DNA of 64,000 nt from Lentisphaerae bacterium ADurb.Bin242 (GCA_002069785.1 MWCA01000022.1:1-64000); one strand, 5' to 3'. Counted from the first letter of the stretch, positions 43,335-53,670 are shown. Notes: generated by a model not told the origin, from the sequence alone. Numbers and translations are program-made.

Positions 43335-43973
43335 ATGACGGGCGACACAAAAAGTTATGAAGCAAAACTGATCAAAGATTTCAAGGAAGGAAGTCGGGAA
43401 CGGTTCAATGAACTGGTCGACACCTATACCCAGAAATTGTATCGGTTTGCTTACGGGCTTCTTGGGAACCATCATGATGCGGAAGAAGTCGTGCAGGATG
43501 CCTTCATCCGGGCATACAACGCATTGGACAACTTCCGGGGAGATTCCAGCTTTGAAACATGGATGCATCGGATCACCATGAATCTGGCAAGGAACAAGTT
43601 TCATTGGAACCAGCGCCGGGGCGAAGGGGTGAATGTAAGTCTTTCGGAACCGCCGGGAAACGATCAGGATTCCACGGATTTTTCCGTTGAATTCGAGCTT
43701 CCGGACAATTCCAATTCACCGGATTTCCTCCTCGAAAAGCTGGAAACGCAGGACAATGTGATCCGGGGAATCAATGCGCTGCCCGAAACATTGAAGGAGG
43801 CGATGGTGTTGAGACATGTCAAGGATATGCCGTATGAAGAAATCGCTTCCATTCTGGATTGCAAGATCGGAACCGTCAAGTCCAGAATCGCCAGGGGACG
43901 CGAGCTCCTGAGAGAATATTTGCTGACCATGGATTCCAGCCCGTCATCGAAAACGGCTGCTTCCGTGGAATAA
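43335..43973 (+). CDS. ECF RNA polymerase sigma factor (RpoE-like)
   Basis: Region 2 (YRFAYGLLGNHHDAEEVVQDAFIRAYNAL, FRGDSSFETWMHRITMNLARN) and region 4 (LPETLKEAMVLRHVKDMPYEEIASILDCKIGTVKSRIARGRELL) are complete; region 3 is lacking as in ECF factors. AAAGGAG precedes the start; TTG at 43329 is an alternative. The next gene looks like its anti-sigma factor. The regulon probably concerns the envelope. Confidence 0.92.
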   Translation: MTGDTKSYEAKLIKDFKEGSRERFNELVDTYTQKLYRFAYGLLGNHHDAEEVVQDAFIRAYNALDNFRGDSSFETWMHRITMNLARNKFHWNQRRGEGVNVSLSEPPGNDQDSTDFSVEFELPDNSNSPDFLLEKLETQDNVIRGINALPETLKEAMVLRHVKDMPYEEIASILDCKIGTVKSRIARGRELLREYLLTMDSSPSSKTAASVE

Positions 43974-44006
43974 GATCATGAATTGTATAATGGGGAGCAC
44001 GTAGAC

Positions 44007-44936
44007 ATGGATGGGAGGAAAGGAGCGCACGGACCTGTGAAGGTTTTGACGGAAGACCACATGTGTATCACTCCCGAAAAAATCAGCGCGCAGCTCGACG
44101 GCGAAGAAGAATTTTCGAATGCCGAAAAAAAGCATCTCCGGAATTGCAAAAAGTGCCATGCGCTTCAGGAGTCCTACAAACTGCTGGACGATGCCGTTAC
44201 GAAGAGTCTCGACATGGAATGTCCTCCTGCGGCCCAGTTCCGCATCCGGAAGCGAATCACGCGCCATATCCGCGAAAACATGCCGATCGGCAAACGTCCC
44301 GTATATCGCTATGCCGCGTGGACAGTGCGCGCAGCCGCGGTCTTTGCCCTTTTCAGCATGACCGGGTATCTGTTTTTTGTCGACAATCCTTTTTCAACCG
44401 ATCCGGCGAAAATCGCCGCGGCCTCCCCGGAGGAAGTCCGGAACGTCGTACCGGCCTCCCTTTCGCCCGCGCCGTCTCCCTACAAAGATTTCACAGGCAA
44501 TTCCATTGATGTGCGCCATACCCGTTTCGCCTCCACCGAGTCAGCCCAGACAACTGTCCGGTTCACCGAGGAGAAACCGGTTCCCAAAGCGGAAAAAATT
44601 GCGCTGATCCCCTCCCGGATCAAACACGTATGGGTGTACAGCCCCACGCTGAAAACAGCCGAAGTGGAAAGACTTCTCCGCACGGCGATCGGCAAAGCCA
44701 ATGTTCCTTTGAAAGGGATCAAGCTGGCAATGAACCCGAAAGGGGAAATACGGGTCCTTCTGGAAATAAACCGTTATCAGGCGGTCATGCTGACCCGTGA
44801 ACTCGCTTCAAGATCATTCCAGCTGCTCTCTTCCCAGCAGCCGCAGCCGGAACAGAAACTGTTTACCGGCAACGGCCGGGAACTGGTGAATTGTGAATTG
44901 GTCCTTATCCCCCGCGAAATTCCCCGCGGAAAATAA
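44007..44936 (+). CDS. Membrane-anchored anti-sigma factor-like protein
   Basis: Residues about 10-50 have an HxxxCxxC pattern (KHLRNCKKCHAL), as in zinc anti-sigma (ZAS) domains that bind ECF sigma factors. One transmembrane segment follows (AAVFALFSMTGYLFFV, about 105-125), and a periplasmic domain of about 190 residues has no clear family. It begins 33 bases after the sigma gene, the typical place. The start is uncertain: 44007 is preferred, with longer (43983, TTG) or shorter forms possible. Confidence 0.75.
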   Translation: MDGRKGAHGPVKVLTEDHMCITPEKISAQLDGEEEFSNAEKKHLRNCKKCHALQESYKLLDDAVTKSLDMECPPAAQFRIRKRITRHIRENMPIGKRPVYRYAAWTVRAAAVFALFSMTGYLFFVDNPFSTDPAKIAAASPEEVRNVVPASLSPAPSPYKDFTGNSIDVRHTRFASTESAQTTVRFTEEKPVPKAEKIALIPSRIKHVWVYSPTLKTAEVERLLRTAIGKANVPLKGIKLAMNPKGEIRVLLEINRYQAVMLTRELASRSFQLLSSQQPQPEQKLFTGNGRELVNCELVLIPREIPRGK

Positions 44937-44949
44937 CCGGTTTTCCTCC

Positions 44950-44979
44950 CGCTGAAAAATTGCAGCGTTTTTCTTTTTT
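44950..44979 (+). terminator. Rho-independent terminator after anti-sigma gene
   Basis: CGCTG (44950-44954) and CAGCG (44963-44967) form a short stem, followed by ttttt-c-tttttt. The stem is only 5 bp but the T run is long. Confidence 0.55.
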
Positions 44980-45003
44980 CGCAAGGAAGAAAAGGAATCC
45001 TGA

Positions 45004-45855
45004 TCAGGCGGATACTGTTCTGCGGAGTTCTTTCAGCAGGCGGACCGCGGAAAGAATGTCCGCATCCTGTTCCGGACCCGGAAGAATTTCCCGCTCGATA
45101 ATGAGCGGACCGCGGAATCCGGTTTCAAAAAGCTGTTTCATCCGTTCGATGAATCGGGTATCGCCTTTTCCGAGCGGAGTTTCCCTGCCCATAGCCTCTC
45201 CGACGGCGGGACGGCGTCCGTCCTTGCAATGGACCGAACGAACGGCGCCTCCGAGACGGTCGAGAAACTCCTTCGGATCGGTCTGGTTGTAAAGCAGCAG
45301 ATTGGCGGGATCGAAATTGATCCCGGCGTTCGGAACGTCCAGATCCGCAAGGCAGCGTTCCAGCGTTTCGGCCGGTTCCGGTCCGGTTTCGAAGGAAAAG
45401 AACATCCCGTTGTCTTCGGTCAGACGGCAGAATTCCCGCAGATCGGCAACCCATTTTTCATAGGCTGGAGTATCGAACGCCGGGAAATGGCCGGCATGGC
45501 AGACACAGTATCTGGCCCCGAACGGCTTTGCCCACAGCATCTGGCGGGCCGCATAGAGCATGCGCCGGGCGCGATGCTGCTCCGGCGTGATCCCGCATTC
45601 ATCCGGAGTCCACTTCTGGTCCGGGAAGGAAAAGAAGATCGTGGGGACCGTCAGGCGGTTTTTCGCCAGGGCGCCGGCTAGAATTTCCGTTTTCTTTTTG
45701 CCCTCCTCCCCGGACATATAATCGTTGGAAATCCGGCAGAGCTGGCAGCACTCCATCCCGGCATCGTGCAGAAATTCCAGACGTGAAAGCTCAACCTCGT
45801 CCAGGCGGACCATGGTTCCAATCGGGAGAAACGGTTCTTTCGACATGGGATACAT
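45004..45855 (-). CDS. Sugar phosphate isomerase/epimerase (AP endonuclease 2-type TIM barrel)
   Basis: The xylose isomerase-like barrel shows FGARYCVCHAGHFP, MFFSFETGPEP, AGINFDPANLLLYN, RSVHCKDGRRP and LIIEREILPG, in which His, Glu and Asp line a metal site. Members act on sugars, inositols or their ketone derivatives; the substrate is not clear. Start 45855, or 45846 (MSKEP). It lies 108 bases beyond the alpha-2-macroglobulin gene stop and may be a separate unit. Confidence 0.82.
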   Translation of the reverse strand: MYPMSKEPFLPIGTMVRLDEVELSRLEFLHDAGMECCQLCRISNDYMSGEEGKKKTEILAGALAKNRLTVPTIFFSFPDQKWTPDECGITPEQHRARRMLYAARQMLWAKPFGARYCVCHAGHFPAFDTPAYEKWVADLREFCRLTEDNGMFFSFETGPEPAETLERCLADLDVPNAGINFDPANLLLYNQTDPKEFLDRLGGAVRSVHCKDGRRPAVGEAMGRETPLGKGDTRFIERMKQLFETGFRGPLIIEREILPGPEQDADILSAVRLLKELRRTVSA

Positions 45856-45963
45856 CCTTTTTAATTGAATTGGTAACGCGTGACACCTTTCTTCTGCAAA
45901 ATACTCCGCAAAGATGAAAAATCAAGCAGGCCGCGTCATTTTTCTCAAAAAAAACGTACCGGA

Positions 45964-48900
45964 TTATTCCTTCACGTGGAAAGTCTCCTGAGAGGAATTG
46001 CATTTCAATTCCGGCGCATACACTCCTTGTCCCGTGGCCGGCAGGGCCAGATACCGTCCCGGCAGCTGGGCGCGAAGCCGGTAGAACACATTGCCCGCGC
46101 CGCGCGCCAGATTGCGCACATAGAAACGCGCTTCCCGTTCGCGATACTCGCAATAGACCGGACTCCGCCAGTTCCAGCGGTAGCCGCTGACCGGCGAAAC
46201 ATACTCGAACCCGGCGGGCAGAAGATCCGTCATCACGACATAGTCATAGTCGTTTTTGGCTTCGGAAATGAGTTCGACCTCCACCAGGTCGCCGGGTTGA
46301 AGCGAGGCGGGGTCCAACAGCTCGACGCGCTGATACTTTTCCACGCCGATCCGCTGCACATTGCCCCGCGGCCCGACTGCGGACGCCGCAGCCTTTTCCG
46401 GAACCAGCTTGTAATACTTGCGGATGATCTTCATTTCCAGTCCGGCGGGCTTGATCTCATCCTCGAGCGTGAAATAGTTCAGCATGAGATGGAAGTAAGC
46501 CGCCCCTTTCCCGTTGAACTCGAGGGTGATGTTGTGGCGTCCGGCGGTCAAATCCCCGGCTCCGAGCGTCAGGCTGAAATTGCCATCCCACATATTTCCC
46601 CGGTTGATCGGAAAGGAACGGATTTCCTTTTCATCGAAACGCACCGTGACTTTCCCGTCGGGTTCGCCCTCGCCGCCGACGACAATGTATCTGGCCAGAG
46701 CACGCACGGCCGCGCCGGTCGAACGGGTCGAATTGCGCCACGGGGAATTGCGGATGTTCGCCGTGAGATACGAAGCCAGCTTGCGGCAGACGGGGCTTCC
46801 GGGCTCATCCTCCAGCAGCAGGGTCAGATAGGCCGCGTTGGTCTCGTTTTCGTTGCCATACCAGAAGAAGCAGCACCAGGACGGAATATTGAGGTACGCC
46901 GTGCCGTTTTCGTCGTCCACTTTCAGGAACTGCGCCAAATTGCGCCGCGCCATGTCGCGTTCCGGCGACTTTTCGGGCAGTGCGAGCGCCAGCATGGCAA
47001 GACCGTACGGCGCCAGCGTCGTGCGCCGTTCATAAACCAGCTTTTCAAGCGCTCCGCTGCGCTGTCCCCCTTTGGCCAGGACTTTCAGCACCAGCGCATC
47101 GGTGTTGCATACGTCGGACTTGAAGGCCAATATCTCCCGGATGCGGTTTTCCGCATGGACGGCGAGCCAGCCCAGGCCGCGGCCGATGAGATTGGCATTG
47201 AATGCGCCGCCTCTGTCGCGGCGAAGATCGAGCAGGGCGTCGACCACATACGCGGTGGTATCCGGCCAGGAGACCTCGCCGTAGCCTGAGAACCAGCCCC
47301 AGCCGCCGTCGGCGTTGACCATGCTCCCGATCATTTTCAGGCTGTCGGACGTGACCTTCTCAAACAGGGCCGGATCGAATGACGGCGGGGAGGAGCGGTG
47401 GACGAGGGTATCCTTGAAAAGCTCGTCGCGCGGACCCTTCTTGAGTTTCAGGTCGGAGAACTTGATGTGAAGGGTTTCCAGCGCCGCACGCGCCGCCGCC
47501 ATCGGAACAAAACGGTTGACCACGCCGAACACGTCTTTGGAATCGTCCGCCGCCAGATAGGGCAGGAGTTCGACCATGGCATGGGCGGCGCCGGGAGAGA
47601 GATTCAGGGTCAGGAAAGTGGTCTCGGCCTTGCGTTTTTCCGGAATCACCAGAGCCACGGACGTCCGGGGAGTGTCCGCGGCCAGGCGCCCGCAGTGATT
47701 GAGCTGTTTGTCGATGCCCCGGACGGTGACCGGCAATTTGAGTTCCAGCGCGTCGGAATGACCGTCCGCTTTGGCGCCGAGCGTAAGCTTGGCTTCGCCC
47801 GGCTCCAGCGCCGTGACCGGGAAGGAAACTGTCCCGTGCGCGCCCGGCTCGACCCGGACCGCGGCGGTATGCCGCACGGCGGAAACCGATTTTCCGTCGA
47901 TGCGGAGGGTGATTTCCGCCGTGAACGCCTTCTGCGTGTAATTGTGCACATTGGCGATGGCGGTGGACTGGTCGCCCTGGACCAGGAAACGGGGCAGTTC
48001 CAGACGCGCAATCATGTCCTTGCTCACGATGATCTCGCTTTCCCCCTGCCCCACACGGGTATCCGGAGTCAGGCTCCAGACGCGAACCTTCCACGTGGTC
48101 AGATTGTCCGGGACGGGGATTTCCAGCGTGGTACTGCCGTCCGGGCCGAGCGTGCGCTGTCCGATCCAGAAGGCGCGGTCGAGGAAATCCGAACGGACGA
48201 CGTTTTCCGCGTCCGGCGCGGCGCCGCTTCCGACTTCAAACGTTCTGAAAGAAACATTGCTGTCGGACTTAGCCGCCTCCTTCTTGTCGAGAGCAAACGA
48301 CATCGGCTGTGCGGCCGCAGGAAAGGCATAAACAGCTTCCCCGCGAACGGTATCGGGTTTTCCCATGCTCCACACTATCCGCGGACCGCTGACGATATAG
48401 GAATTCAGGTCCGGGAGACGGCCGGCGAAAGGATGGAGCATCACATCCAGATTGGTTTGGAAGGAACGGTTGACATACTGTTTCCAGCCCCAGAAGAAGC
48501 GGGCGATGTCGGGGACCGCGTTCGGGGCGATCGCTTCAAGCGACTTGTCATACACCGTGAGCGTAAACGCGCCCGGAACCCCTTTGCCGGAAGAATCGGT
48601 GACCGTCAGGGTGAGCGGCACCTTCGAGCGGGGAGCGGCCTTCCCCTTCGGGACATCCACACGGACATTCAGAAGTTTGGTTTCCGGCGGAACAATGATC
48701 TCGCGTTCCACCCGGTGCAGCTTGCCGTTGCGCACGGTCAGGACCGTCACAAACGTGTTCGGCTGATCGCCTTTGTCCAGGGGGAGCGTAACCAGCGCGG
48801 AATACCCCTTCGCCTGAATGAACTCGACGTCCGCTTTCCGGGAGGAGCGTTTGAAGACATACAGGAAAGCGCCCGGTTCGCGCGTGGAAATCAGCAGCGA

Positions 48901-51855
48901 GGCGGTCTCGCCCGGCCGGTATTCGCCCTTGTCGCTGGTGATTTCGAGCGGGAGTTCGGAGAAGAGCCCTTCCGGCACTTTTTCCCCGCGTACGAAAAGA
49001 ACCGATGACACTTCATTCCGGGTCCGGTTCTGCGCCGTGACTTCGGCATGAAGTTCATAGACGCCCGGTTCCTTCACGACAAATCGCGGACGGTCCGGAC
49101 CGTCGAGCTTGAAGGAGAGACTCTTGAGTGCGCTTCCCAGCCGGGCCGGCGCTCCGTCGTGTCCGATCGTGCGGCGGAAAAGGGAAAGACGGCAGAAGCC
49201 GGAGACCGGTTTTCCGTCGGGCGTAAAGGCGGACACCTCCGGTTCGATCACCTCGTCCGTCCGGTAGAAACCATAGCGCTGGCGGATGAAAACCGTAAAG
49301 GAATTGGCGGCGGCAACCACCTCGCCGGAACCGGTGACCACCCGGTGGGTGCTGTCGGAAAGTTCCGCCGTGACGGTGTAGGAGAAATCGAGTTTTCCGA
49401 AACGTTTGAGCGCGTCGGAAGTATCGATCGTGATCGACAGGCGGCCTTCGGTGTCGGTCCGTCCGCTGGAATCGGCGACCAGTTCGCTGCCGAAGTTGAC
49501 CGGACGGAACCAGAATTCCCGGACCGCGGAGGAGCAAATCCAGTATCCCTTGCCGTAGAGCCAGTCGAACGGGGCAAAGAAGGGAAATACCGCTCGTTTT
49601 TCCCGCCGGGTGACCTTGTATTTGACAAGCGCATTCACGACCGGCGCGCCGAAATAATATTTGCCGGTGATCGTGGCGGTGAAGGAGTCGCCGAGCCTGA
49701 CCGGTTCCTTCGGGGCATCCACGGTCACTTCATACTCCGGCTTCTTGTATTCCTCGACCCTGAACACGGCGGACCCATCCGGATTGATTCCTTCGATCCT
49801 GTATTGTCCCAGTTGAGCGTCGGCGGGCAGCTTGAATTCTCCGGAACAGGCCAGTGTTTCGGGGTCCACCTTCAAGGAAGCCTCGAAAACTTTCCCGCCG
49901 CGCGGGGCGTAAACCCTGACAGAATATTCTTTCCGGTCCGTCAGACGTGGCTCGCCGTAGGAGGGAGTCCGCAGATACCCGGTAAACGCAACGGTGTCAC
50001 CGGGCTTGTAGACCGGGCGGTCCGGGATGAAGTAAGTGCGCGGATGGTCGGGGAACCGGGTGTCATGCCATCTTCCATAGACGCCCCAGGCTTCGAGCAG
50101 GGCGAAACGCCCCTTGTCGCGGCTGACCAGCAGCCAGCGCGCATTCGTATATTTGTCCTGCGGAGGAATCAGCACAAATCCGTTGTCGTCGGTGATGAAT
50201 TTTTCCCGGACCGTTTCGATCTTGACCTTGCCGCCGTAAGCCACCGTCTGCACTGGATTGTTTGCATAATGGTGAATGAAACCGTAAACCGTAATCTCCC
50301 GTCCGGCAAGAGGCTTTCCGGTCATGGGATCGGTCAGCATGACGCCGGTTCCCTGAGCGGTGCGGAAGAGATTGAGCGCCTCGCCGGTGATCCAGACCAG
50401 CGTTTTGGCCTCCTGTCCGCCATCGAACAGGGCGGTGACAATATAAGCGCCGGGCGCTTTCACGGGGATCGTGAGAAACGCGGAGGTGTCGTAATGCTTC
50501 GGAAGTGGCTGGAGCGGGACTTCATATTTCAGGATTTCGCGTCCCTGGAATGAGTTCCACGGGGGCTTGTTCAGGAAATGCACAAAGCTGTACAGATCAT
50601 AGGGGAAACTTTCTTTGTTGACTCTGGAAAGTCCCTTGATGAATTCATCGAAAACGGCTTCGGCGTCCATCTGCCGGACGCTGATGATCGTGCTCGACGC
50701 ATTGCGGAATTTGAGTTCCAGCCGGGGCTCCGCGCCTTGCGGCGTAATCGAATGGGCAACGAACGAGCCATAGTTTCCGGTGATCTCCCGGATCCGTTGT
50801 TCCGCGGTGGAATCCCCGGACGATTTTTTGAGCTGAAGGCGGAGTTCCTTCACCGCATTTTCATATTGCATCCGGGCGGCATAAATGGAAGCCAGTGCAT
50901 AATGATTTCCGATCTCGCGATACAGACGGATATAGTTCTGGTCATCGGGAAGCGTCAGCTTGCGGACGCCGTCCGCCAGTTGGGCGACCGTTTCATTATC
51001 CCGCAGACTGTTGAGATAATCGCAATAGGCCGAAGACCGGTAATATTGCTGTCTGACGGAATAATCCACCCGGGAAAAATCGAATTCATGGGCGAGGAAC
51101 TCCGCCAGAGCCTTCCGGGCATCGGCCGAACCGTCCGCCATGACACGGGCATACGCGTAACGCATGCGTTCGCCGTCGCTCCGGGCCTCCCGGAAGGACG
51201 GGGGCGCATGATAATAGACCGGCGAGGAATCCGGATTCACCGGCGGGCGGGAATAAGAGGCATTCACCCTGCGGTCGTAGTCGGGCAGGCGCGAAAGATC
51301 GGTCAGTTCCTGAAGACGCCAGGACTGCCCTCCATGACGGTTGAAACGGAGGGCGTTCCCCAGATTGACATAGAATTTTTCCCGGAGCGGCTTGTCCGCC
51401 TTGTCGGCCTTGTCCATGGCGTTCACCAGAAGACGCAGAATCCGGACGCGGTCCCTCTCCAGACAGGTGACCTGTTCTCCGGCGTATCCGCGCGGAGTGC
51501 CGCGCGTAAAGCGGTCGCCGATCTTGTATCCGTAGCCGAACTGTCCGAGAGCGATGACGGAAAGCAGAGGAAGATTGTCCGAGTGGCGGGCCTCGATCAA
51601 CTCCAGGAGTTCGTCGTATTTTTCAAATGCCTGAAGGCCGCCGATCGACTGAATCGCCTCGATGTAGAGTTCTGCGGATTGCGGGTCCTGCGATCCTTTC
51701 GGAAGCTCCTTGAAGAAACGGAGACAGCCGTCGTACGCTTCCTTGTAGTTTCCGTTCTGCCTGAGTTTGGAAATCTCCGCCGGAGTCAGTCCGGAGGAAG
51801 TGAATGCGCCCAAAAAAAGCGCCCAAAAAACCAGAAGTGACAGTAAAAACCGCAT
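45964..51855 (-). CDS. Alpha-2-macroglobulin-like protein without thioester, 1963 aa
   Basis: A signal peptide (MRFLLSLLVFWALFLGAFTSSG) is followed by an N-terminal helical region, MG domains (FIPDRPVYKPGDTVAFTGYLR is the MG1-2 hallmark), a macroglobulin core (LPVPDN-type IPVPDNLTTWKVRVWSLTPDTRVGQGE), and the alpha-helical toroid (TVNADGGWGWF-like NADGGWGWFSGYGEVSWPDTTAYVVDAL). Proteins of this class trap proteases in the periplasm. The expected thioester block YPYGCxEQ is replaced near the toroid start by LLPYLAADDSKDVFG, so covalent trapping is not possible; this is like E. coli YfaS. Start 51855 has GGGGAG upstream. It follows a GT39-like gene by 136 bases. Confidence 0.87.
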   Translation of the reverse strand: MRFLLSLLVFWALFLGAFTSSGLTPAEISKLRQNGNYKEAYDGCLRFFKELPKGSQDPQSAELYIEAIQSIGGLQAFEKYDELLELIEARHSDNLPLLSVIALGQFGYGYKIGDRFTRGTPRGYAGEQVTCLERDRVRILRLLVNAMDKADKADKPLREKFYVNLGNALRFNRHGGQSWRLQELTDLSRLPDYDRRVNASYSRPPVNPDSSPVYYHAPPSFREARSDGERMRYAYARVMADGSADARKALAEFLAHEFDFSRVDYSVRQQYYRSSAYCDYLNSLRDNETVAQLADGVRKLTLPDDQNYIRLYREIGNHYALASIYAARMQYENAVKELRLQLKKSSGDSTAEQRIREITGNYGSFVAHSITPQGAEPRLELKFRNASSTIISVRQMDAEAVFDEFIKGLSRVNKESFPYDLYSFVHFLNKPPWNSFQGREILKYEVPLQPLPKHYDTSAFLTIPVKAPGAYIVTALFDGGQEAKTLVWITGEALNLFRTAQGTGVMLTDPMTGKPLAGREITVYGFIHHYANNPVQTVAYGGKVKIETVREKFITDDNGFVLIPPQDKYTNARWLLVSRDKGRFALLEAWGVYGRWHDTRFPDHPRTYFIPDRPVYKPGDTVAFTGYLRTPSYGEPRLTDRKEYSVRVYAPRGGKVFEASLKVDPETLACSGEFKLPADAQLGQYRIEGINPDGSAVFRVEEYKKPEYEVTVDAPKEPVRLGDSFTATITGKYYFGAPVVNALVKYKVTRREKRAVFPFFAPFDWLYGKGYWICSSAVREFWFRPVNFGSELVADSSGRTDTEGRLSITIDTSDALKRFGKLDFSYTVTAELSDSTHRVVTGSGEVVAAANSFTVFIRQRYGFYRTDEVIEPEVSAFTPDGKPVSGFCRLSLFRRTIGHDGAPARLGSALKSLSFKLDGPDRPRFVVKEPGVYELHAEVTAQNRTRNEVSSVLFVRGEKVPEGLFSELPLEITSDKGEYRPGETASLLISTREPGAFLYVFKRSSRKADVEFIQAKGYSALVTLPLDKGDQPNTFVTVLTVRNGKLHRVEREIIVPPETKLLNVRVDVPKGKAAPRSKVPLTLTVTDSSGKGVPGAFTLTVYDKSLEAIAPNAVPDIARFFWGWKQYVNRSFQTNLDVMLHPFAGRLPDLNSYIVSGPRIVWSMGKPDTVRGEAVYAFPAAAQPMSFALDKKEAAKSDSNVSFRTFEVGSGAAPDAENVVRSDFLDRAFWIGQRTLGPDGSTTLEIPVPDNLTTWKVRVWSLTPDTRVGQGESEIIVSKDMIARLELPRFLVQGDQSTAIANVHNYTQKAFTAEITLRIDGKSVSAVRHTAAVRVEPGAHGTVSFPVTALEPGEAKLTLGAKADGHSDALELKLPVTVRGIDKQLNHCGRLAADTPRTSVALVIPEKRKAETTFLTLNLSPGAAHAMVELLPYLAADDSKDVFGVVNRFVPMAAARAALETLHIKFSDLKLKKGPRDELFKDTLVHRSSPPSFDPALFEKVTSDSLKMIGSMVNADGGWGWFSGYGEVSWPDTTAYVVDALLDLRRDRGGAFNANLIGRGLGWLAVHAENRIREILAFKSDVCNTDALVLKVLAKGGQRSGALEKLVYERRTTLAPYGLAMLALALPEKSPERDMARRNLAQFLKVDDENGTAYLNIPSWCCFFWYGNENETNAAYLTLLLEDEPGSPVCRKLASYLTANIRNSPWRNSTRSTGAAVRALARYIVVGGEGEPDGKVTVRFDEKEIRSFPINRGNMWDGNFSLTLGAGDLTAGRHNITLEFNGKGAAYFHLMLNYFTLEDEIKPAGLEMKIIRKYYKLVPEKAAASAVGPRGNVQRIGVEKYQRVELLDPASLQPGDLVEVELISEAKNDYDYVVMTDLLPAGFEYVSPVSGYRWNWRSPVYCEYREREARFYVRNLARGAGNVFYRLRAQLPGRYLALPATGQGVYAPELKCNSSQETFHVKE

Positions 51856-51991
51856 GATGAGACTCCCCGCCGTTGATTTCCTTTTCCATACCTGTAGCAC
51901 GGAAAACGCAAAATACAACAGCCAAAACCGAAAGGCTTTCCGAAATTGCGGACGGAATCTCGGCCGCGGACCGTTTTTCAATGGAGAACGG

Positions 51992-53620
51992 CTACTTTCC
52001 GGGGAGGATGAAACAGTAGGCGATGAATTCTTTTTTCGGTTCGCCCGCCAAAACAGTGAACCATGCCGGGACCGCGCGGGGAAACTCTTTCAAATACATC
52101 GGGGAGAGATTGAATCCGTCTTTTTGCAAACGGTCCAGCCAACGCGGCTTCAAAGAGTTGAGATTGGTGTGCTCCGGCGGGTCCGGAACGATGCCGCGCC
52201 AGAGCCTGGAAAAGAGGATGACTCCGCCGTGCCTGCGCAGTTCTTTCTCATCAATCCACTGGCTGTAGGACGGATTGGCGGAAAAATACGCCTCCGGCCT
52301 GTCCGCCGAATAAACCGCGGTATTGCAGGACTCTTTCCGTTCGCCAACCACGAACTTCAACGGACGCCCGGTTCGTTTCCGCCATTCTTCGGTTACATGG
52401 TCGCTGATCCGGCGGCCCGGATAATTTTCATAGTCGCATTTATTTTTCCGATAGCCTTGATACAGGGTTGAACGGAACAGGTAAATCACGCCGTAAACCA
52501 GAGCCATGCCAATCATCAAAGACAGGAAAACGCGAACGGAGGTTTTCGTGATCCGGGGCCGGTAGAAAAGGAAGGTGAACACGCCTGTCCAGAGGAAGCA
52601 CGGAATCACCCACGCGTAAATGACGAAACCGCCCGTCAACAGGGAAAAAAGCAAAGTCGCCGCAAAGGGTCCCCAGCAGAGGATTCCGATGAAACGGCGG
52701 TTGAACCCGTCCTCCGGCGGCAGTTCGCGGCTCCTCTGAAAGAAACAGAGGAAGAAAAAGCCCAGCGGCACCGCTACGACCCCCGCCGAACGCACCACCA
52801 GCCGCCAGGGATTGGAAATATGATTCCACCACGAGAGGTTCGAGGACTCTCCCAGGGAAGCCCTCGCAATGGCATAGTCGAACGCCACAAAATTATTGCA
52901 GTAAAGCCAGAGAAAGTTGGGCAGGGAAATCAGGAAAGCCGCCAGAAAAGCCAGATAAGGTCCCGCCGTCTTGAAGGAAGCCCGTCCTTCCTTTGTAAAA
53001 AGGAGCACCGAAAACATCGAGACGAGCAAAACCGCCCCGTAGTATTTCACCATGAAAGAGAGTCCGGCAAAGACACCGGTCAGAATCCAGTAGAGGATTT
53101 TCCGGTCGGACCGCAGCGCCTGGTAGAAAAAGAAGACGGTCCACGGCCAGAAACCGAGTTCCATCACGTCGTCGCACAGCTCGGCGGCTTTGATACAGTA
53201 GGGAGAAATTCCCCACAGCATCACCACGGACAGCAGGGACTGGAGCGGCGGAAGCATTTTCCGTGCGGTGAGGTAAACGGCGATGAATCCGCCGGTCACG
53301 AACACCTGACTCAGCCCATAGCTGATCCAGGTGTCTCCCGTCAGGAACCAGGAAGCATAGCCGATCCAGGCGCCCACATACGGATTTTTGTCATATCCGA
53401 ATTGAAAATGACTCCCCCATACGATATTCTCGAGGATGTCGATGTAGTCATTCCGCAGAATGGCGATCGGAAGCAGCGACCAGAACAGGAACCAGCCGCC
53501 CAGAAGGAGTACCGTCCACCGGGTCAGGCTCTCCTTCGGCGGTCCGCTCCATGTTTCTTCCGAACAGAAAAACTCCCATTTTTTCCGGACAAAAACAAAA
53601 AGTCCCCTCATAAAAAACAT
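51992..53620 (-). CDS. GT39/ArnT-like membrane glycosyltransferase
   Basis: A polytopic protein with about nine membrane helices. Early in the chain the motif RNDYIDILENIVWG and YDKNPYVGAWIGY match the acidic first loop of dolichyl-phosphate-mannose or lipid-linked sugar transferases (PMT_2). These move sugars from polyprenyl carriers to lipid A or proteins in the periplasm. The soluble C-terminal part (residues about 420-540) is small. Start 53620 or 53611. It has a good promoter at 53671-53699. An envelope-modification role fits the neighbouring macroglobulin gene. Confidence 0.78.
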   Translation of the reverse strand: MFFMRGLFVFVRKKWEFFCSEETWSGPPKESLTRWTVLLLGGWFLFWSLLPIAILRNDYIDILENIVWGSHFQFGYDKNPYVGAWIGYASWFLTGDTWISYGLSQVFVTGGFIAVYLTARKMLPPLQSLLSVVMLWGISPYCIKAAELCDDVMELGFWPWTVFFFYQALRSDRKILYWILTGVFAGLSFMVKYYGAVLLVSMFSVLLFTKEGRASFKTAGPYLAFLAAFLISLPNFLWLYCNNFVAFDYAIARASLGESSNLSWWNHISNPWRLVVRSAGVVAVPLGFFFLCFFQRSRELPPEDGFNRRFIGILCWGPFAATLLFSLLTGGFVIYAWVIPCFLWTGVFTFLFYRPRITKTSVRVFLSLMIGMALVYGVIYLFRSTLYQGYRKNKCDYENYPGRRISDHVTEEWRKRTGRPLKFVVGERKESCNTAVYSADRPEAYFSANPSYSQWIDEKELRRHGGVILFSRLWRGIVPDPPEHTNLNSLKPRWLDRLQKDGFNLSPMYLKEFPRAVPAWFTVLAGEPKKEFIAYCFILPGK

Positions 53621-53670
53621 CTTGCCGCAAAATCCTTATTCTTGACTGAAACATTTTTTGATTTCAAAAT

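Noticed and set aside
51400..51480. CLER in the macroglobulin-like protein as a thioester motif
   Set aside because: It lies near the N-terminus, lacks the glutamine and is far from the toroid where the motif belongs.
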